Below, piece after piece: positions 61,119-64,000 of a DNA stretch of 64,000 bases (the stretch's first letter is position 1; the number at the start of each line of letters is the position of its first letter). Below the pieces are notes generated by a model that did not search any database, was not told the DNA's origin, and saw nothing but the letters and a program-made list of their open reading frames with translations. The stretch spans positions 105,858-169,857 of the forward strand of contig NZ_JACIVB010000060.1 in the NCBI RefSeq assembly GCF_014145455.1. The letters run 5' to 3'. Both the position numbers and the translations under genes were made by a program. This stretch comes from Limosilactobacillus rudii (GTDB taxonomy: Bacteria; Bacillota; Bacilli; Lactobacillales; Lactobacillaceae).

Positions 61119-62300
61119 TTAGTCTACATTATTTACTTCTTTTGGCCATTTAAAATGCAACAAATAATTATCCAGTCCTAATGCCCGATGAATTGCTAAT
61201 GAACTAGCCCCCAGCAGCGATGTCATCCGTGAGCCCTCGATCATTTGAATTGGTGAAACAATACCAAACTCAGATAATTTATCCCGAATCATCTTATAAA
61301 GCTCAGGAATATCTTCAAAAAGAGTCGAATTAAAGTAAATCTTTTCTGGACCATAAGAAACAATCGCATTGTATGAAGCCTCTGCTATTAACTCTGCTGC
61401 ATGGTTCAAAATTTGCTTTACCTGATCATCTTCATGATATAGCTTAATTAACTCAGCACTCGATAGTTCTGACAGATCTTTTGCATTCATCACTTGGCGA
61501 ATAATCGCATCTTCTGAACATAATGACTCAACCTTTACTAGCTGCCGTGAACCATTATCAAGGTCATTAGTCATCAGGCTCCGGCCAATTTCACCAGCCA
61601 TTCCGCGATAGCCACGATATAGCTTATGATCGGCAATGATACCAACTCCAATCCCACGATGAATACTAATTGTAATCAAATTGCGGGTATCTTGATTAAC
61701 ACCAAAGTCTTGTTCAAAAACCGCTGATAGATTTGCTTCGTTTTCAAGTACTACTGGAACACCAAATTCATTACTAAAGTATTCTGCAAGGTCAATCCCC
61801 TGTAATTCTAAAAATGGTGAATCAATTACTTTATCATTAAAGACAATTCCATGAATCGAAAAGGCAATTGCTAGTAGCCCGTGCTGGGTGGTATCAACGC
61901 TTTGTAATTTGCTAATTTCTTCTTTAATCATTTGCATGATGTTCAGAATATCAAATTTTTCGATTGGTGCTCGATTATACTGAATTATCTCCCCGTTAAG
62001 ATAGTTAAACATTGCTGCCATATAAGACGTCCCAATATTAAAGCTAGCAACAAATCCATAATTATAGTTAAGCCGCACTAAATGAGGCTTCCGACCACCA
62101 TTACTTGTTGAGTCTCCCTGCCGCACACCTTCAATAAAGCCTTCTGAATTTAATTCATCATAAATTGATGAAACAGTCGATTTATTTAAGTTAAGCTGCC
62201 GCGCAATTTCAGCGCGCGAAGTCTCTTTATTATTAAATAGTTGCTGGAGTACTTGTTTTTTATTTTGTATTCGTGAAAGGTTTCGGTGATCATTTATCAT
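61119..62300 (-). CDS. xylR: XylR-type ROK-family repressor
   Basis: 393 residues. N-terminal winged helix (about 10-70; TSRAEIARQLNLNKSTVSSIYDELNSEGFI), then the ROK sugar-binding domain (GFVASFNIGTSY; NEANLSAVFEQDFG; GIGVGIIAD; GMAGEIGRSL). In Bacillus and lactobacilli XylR represses xyl genes and is released by xylose. After GEIGR the usual ROK zinc motif CxCGxxGC is not seen, only LCSEDAI. Operators are candidates before xylA and aguA. Confidence 0.92.
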   Translation of the reverse strand: MINDHRNLSRIQNKKQVLQQLFNNKETSRAEIARQLNLNKSTVSSIYDELNSEGFIEGVRQGDSTSNGGRKPHLVRLNYNYGFVASFNIGTSYMAAMFNYLNGEIIQYNRAPIEKFDILNIMQMIKEEISKLQSVDTTQHGLLAIAFSIHGIVFNDKVIDSPFLELQGIDLAEYFSNEFGVPVVLENEANLSAVFEQDFGVNQDTRNLITISIHRGIGVGIIADHKLYRGYRGMAGEIGRSLMTNDLDNGSRQLVKVESLCSEDAIIRQVMNAKDLSELSSAELIKLYHEDDQVKQILNHAAELIAEASYNAIVSYGPEKIYFNSTLFEDIPELYKMIRDKLSEFGIVSPIQMIEGSRMTSLLGASSLAIHRALGLDNYLLHFKWPKEVNNVD

Positions 62301-62395
62301 TTATAAGTTCCTCTATCATTCAAATATTAATAAAATTATATCTATTCATGTTTTACTAAGTATATTATATCACTAGGCACTTTCACCAATATTTA

Positions 62396-62602
62396 TTACT
62401 TTATCTTTAAAAGCTTGATTTCAAGGTAACACCATAAAATAATTAGTAAGACACTGTATGCCGCTGATAACCAAACAATGTATTTCAAAAATGCTAATAA
62501 CCGAAAGATAGTTAAAATCTGCAAACATATCGTCAAAACAATCCAAACAACTAAATGATCTTTTACCCGGTCGCGGTGTTCAATTAGTTCATCTTTTTTC
62601 AT
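62396..62602 (-). CDS. small two-helix membrane protein, unknown
   Basis: 68 residues from the ATG at 62602 (seven bases after GGAG): polar start MKKDELIEHRDRVKDH, then two hydrophobic segments (about 18-38 and 42-62) and a KLLKIK tail. No family recognised. It lies 68 bases after pgi on the same strand. Confidence 0.65.
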   Translation of the reverse strand: MKKDELIEHRDRVKDHLVVWIVLTICLQILTIFRLLAFLKYIVWLSAAYSVLLIILWCYLEIKLLKIK

Positions 62603-62670
62603 TATCATTCTCCATATATAAAAAGGGGCTGAAACGGGATTGTCTCCCATCCATCCTCTTAATGAGCTAA

Positions 62671-64000
62671 TTAATCATTTTTATCCATCTTTGCCCGTAA
62701 TTCCTTGCCGACTTCTTCATAGCCCGGCTTACCGAGTAAACCAAACATGTTAGTCTTATAGGCTTCGACTCCTGGTTGATTGAATGGGTTAATGCCGTTT
62801 AAGTAGCCAGAAATTCCCATTGCTACCTCAAAGAAGTAAATCAAGTAGCCTAATGTGTACTCGTCTTCTTCAGGAATGTGAACCGTCATTACGGGTACCC
62901 CACCATCAGTATGAGCCGCAACAACTGCTTCATAGGCCTTGGTATTAACGTAATCCATTGTCTTGCCTTCAAGGTAGCCTAAACCATCCAAGTTATCAGG
63001 TTCGGTTGGGATTTCCATATCATGGTTTGGCTTATCAAGCTTAACAACGGTCTCCATTAAGAACCGGCGCCCTTCCTGGATGTATTGACCAAGGGAGTGC
63101 AGGTCGGTGGTAAAGTTAGCTGAGGATGGGTAGATCCCCTTTTGGTCCTTCCCTTCTGATTCACCGGCTAACTGCTTCCACCATTCGGCAAACATCCGCA
63201 TGTTCGGCTCGTAGTTTTCCAATAATTCGGTTTCATAGCCCTTACGGTAAAGAATGTTCCGGTAAGCAGCGTATTGGTAGGCTTCATTCTTACTTAAGTC
63301 CGGATCAACATAATCCTTTTCTGCTTGGGCAGCCCCGGCCATTAGCTTATCAATATCTGCACCAGAAGCAGCGATTGGCAATAACCCTACTGCGGAAAGA
63401 ACCGAGTAACGACCACCAACACCATCCGGAATTACAAAGGTTTCGTAACCATGAGCATCAGCCTCAGTCTTCAAAGCGCCCTTCGCTTTATCGGTGGTAG
63501 CATAGATCCGCTTATTAGCTTCGGTTTCTCCGTACTTCTTAATTAAGAGGTCCTTAAAAATCCGAAAGGCGATTGACGGTTCAGTTGTGGTTCCAGACTT
63601 AGAAACAATATTAATTGAGAAGTCCTTATCACCAATCAATTGAATCAAGTCATGCACATACGTCGAACTCAAGGAATTACCGGCAAAGACAACCAATGGT
63701 GCTTGCCGATCCTTCGCCTTTTGGGCTTGGTAGAAGGTATTGTGCAAGAAGTCAATTGCCATTTGGGCCCCAAGGTATGAACCACCAATCCCAATTACCA
63801 CCAGGACATCCGAATCGCGTTGAATCTTAGCGGCCGCCTTTTTAATTCGGGCAAATTCTTCTTTATCATATTCTGTTGGTAAGTGGAGCCAGTCGCGAAA
63901 GTCCGCTCCAGCACCTGTTCCGTTGCGTAATTCATCATTAGCAGCGTTAACCATTGCTTGCATTTCACCAAGTTCATTATCATGTACGAATTGCTTTAAT
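62671..64000 (-). CDS. pgi: glucose-6-phosphate isomerase (5' end outside the window)
   Basis: At least 443 residues visible. The open frame continues past the first internal ATG to the window edge ([17 protein letters not shown]), so the start is beyond 64000. It interconverts glucose 6-phosphate and fructose 6-phosphate. Family signatures: [41 protein letters not shown], and the C-terminal [14 protein letters not shown] with the active-site His region before it. Base composition is visibly more GC-rich than the xylan genes. Confidence 0.97.
   Translation of the reverse strand, partial: LKQFVHDNELGEMQAMVNAANDELRNGTGAGADFRDWLHLPTEYDKEEFARIKKAAAKIQRDSDVLVVIGIGGSYLGAQMAIDFLHNTFYQAQKAKDRQAPLVVFAGNSLSSTYVHDLIQLIGDKDFSINIVSKSGTTTEPSIAFRIFKDLLIKKYGETEANKRIYATTDKAKGALKTEADAHGYETFVIPDGVGGRYSVLSAVGLLPIAASGADIDKLMAGAAQAEKDYVDPDLSKNEAYQYAAYRNILYRKGYETELLENYEPNMRMFAEWWKQLAGESEGKDQKGIYPSSANFTTDLHSLGQYIQEGRRFLMETVVKLDKPNHDMEIPTEPDNLDGLGYLEGKTMDYVNTKAYEAVVAAHTDGGVPVMTVHIPEEDEYTLGYLIYFFEVAMGISGYLNGINPFNQPGVEAYKTNMFGLLGKPGYEEVGKELRAKMDKND

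Overview
The window looks like the chromosome of a heterofermentative lactic acid bacterium, most likely Limosilactobacillus (L. reuteri group). The evidence is the low-GC sequence with strong AGGAGG-type ribosome sites, the arginine deiminase (ADI) genes, xylose isomerase/xylulokinase, Mub-type surface repeats, and housekeeping gene order typical of Lactobacillaceae. The species call is an inference. The housekeeping half has no obvious insertion sequence, prophage or CRISPR array.

1-11.4 kb (all minus strand): an F1Fo-ATP synthase operon (atpBEFHAGDC) ends at a terminator near 4.58 kb. It is followed by a DUF1146 membrane protein, murA, an mreB-type gene, yidD, a DUF2969 protein and rodA, a cell-envelope block. 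11.4-23.7 kb: a uracil permease behind a complete PyrR-type attenuator, two YibE/F membrane proteins, a ptsI gene without ptsH, upp, and a tdk-prfA-prmC-sua5 run. Divergent to these is the murT-gatD pair, which amidates lipid II.

23.7-30.5 kb: ADI locus 1 has two basic amino-acid antiporters, argR and arcA, with a CcpA cre site next to the arcA promoter. A serine hydrolase and a Ser/Thr-rich lipoprotein follow. 30.5-38 kb: accessory surface and unknown genes, including a 1043-residue Mub-repeat protein with neither signal peptide nor LPXTG anchor, a Ser-rich membrane protein, a CPA1 Na+/H+ antiporter, two unknown proteins, and two solitary tRNA genes, both with C34 anticodons (Glu-CUC and Gln-CUG). 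38-42.5 kb: a copper locus (two paralogous cupredoxin proteins translationally coupled to a P1B ATPase that lacks its own metal-binding domain, behind CopY-type boxes). Divergent from it is a membrane-anchored metzincin that appears to start at an ATT codon; an EamA transporter follows. 42.6-45.6 kb: ADI locus 2 (arcB-arcC), divergent from an orphan YcbB-type response regulator. Their shared promoter region carries an exact 17-bp direct repeat and a consensus cre.

45.7-62.3 kb is a xylan and xylose utilisation island. It holds xylA, xylB, the ROK repressor XylR and a sugar-proton symporter. Between them is a minus-strand operon for acetylated glucuronoxylan oligosaccharides: GH67 alpha-glucuronidase, SGNH acetylesterase, GPH-family transporter, GH43 and GH39 beta-xylosidases, with an AraC regulator upstream. 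None of the enzymes has a visible signal peptide, so the likely scheme is import of (acetylated, glucuronylated) xylo-oligosaccharides and cleavage in the cytoplasm to xylose, then XylA/XylB into the phosphoketolase pathway. XylR-like operators precede xylA and aguA, and cre sites precede several units. The window ends inside pgi.
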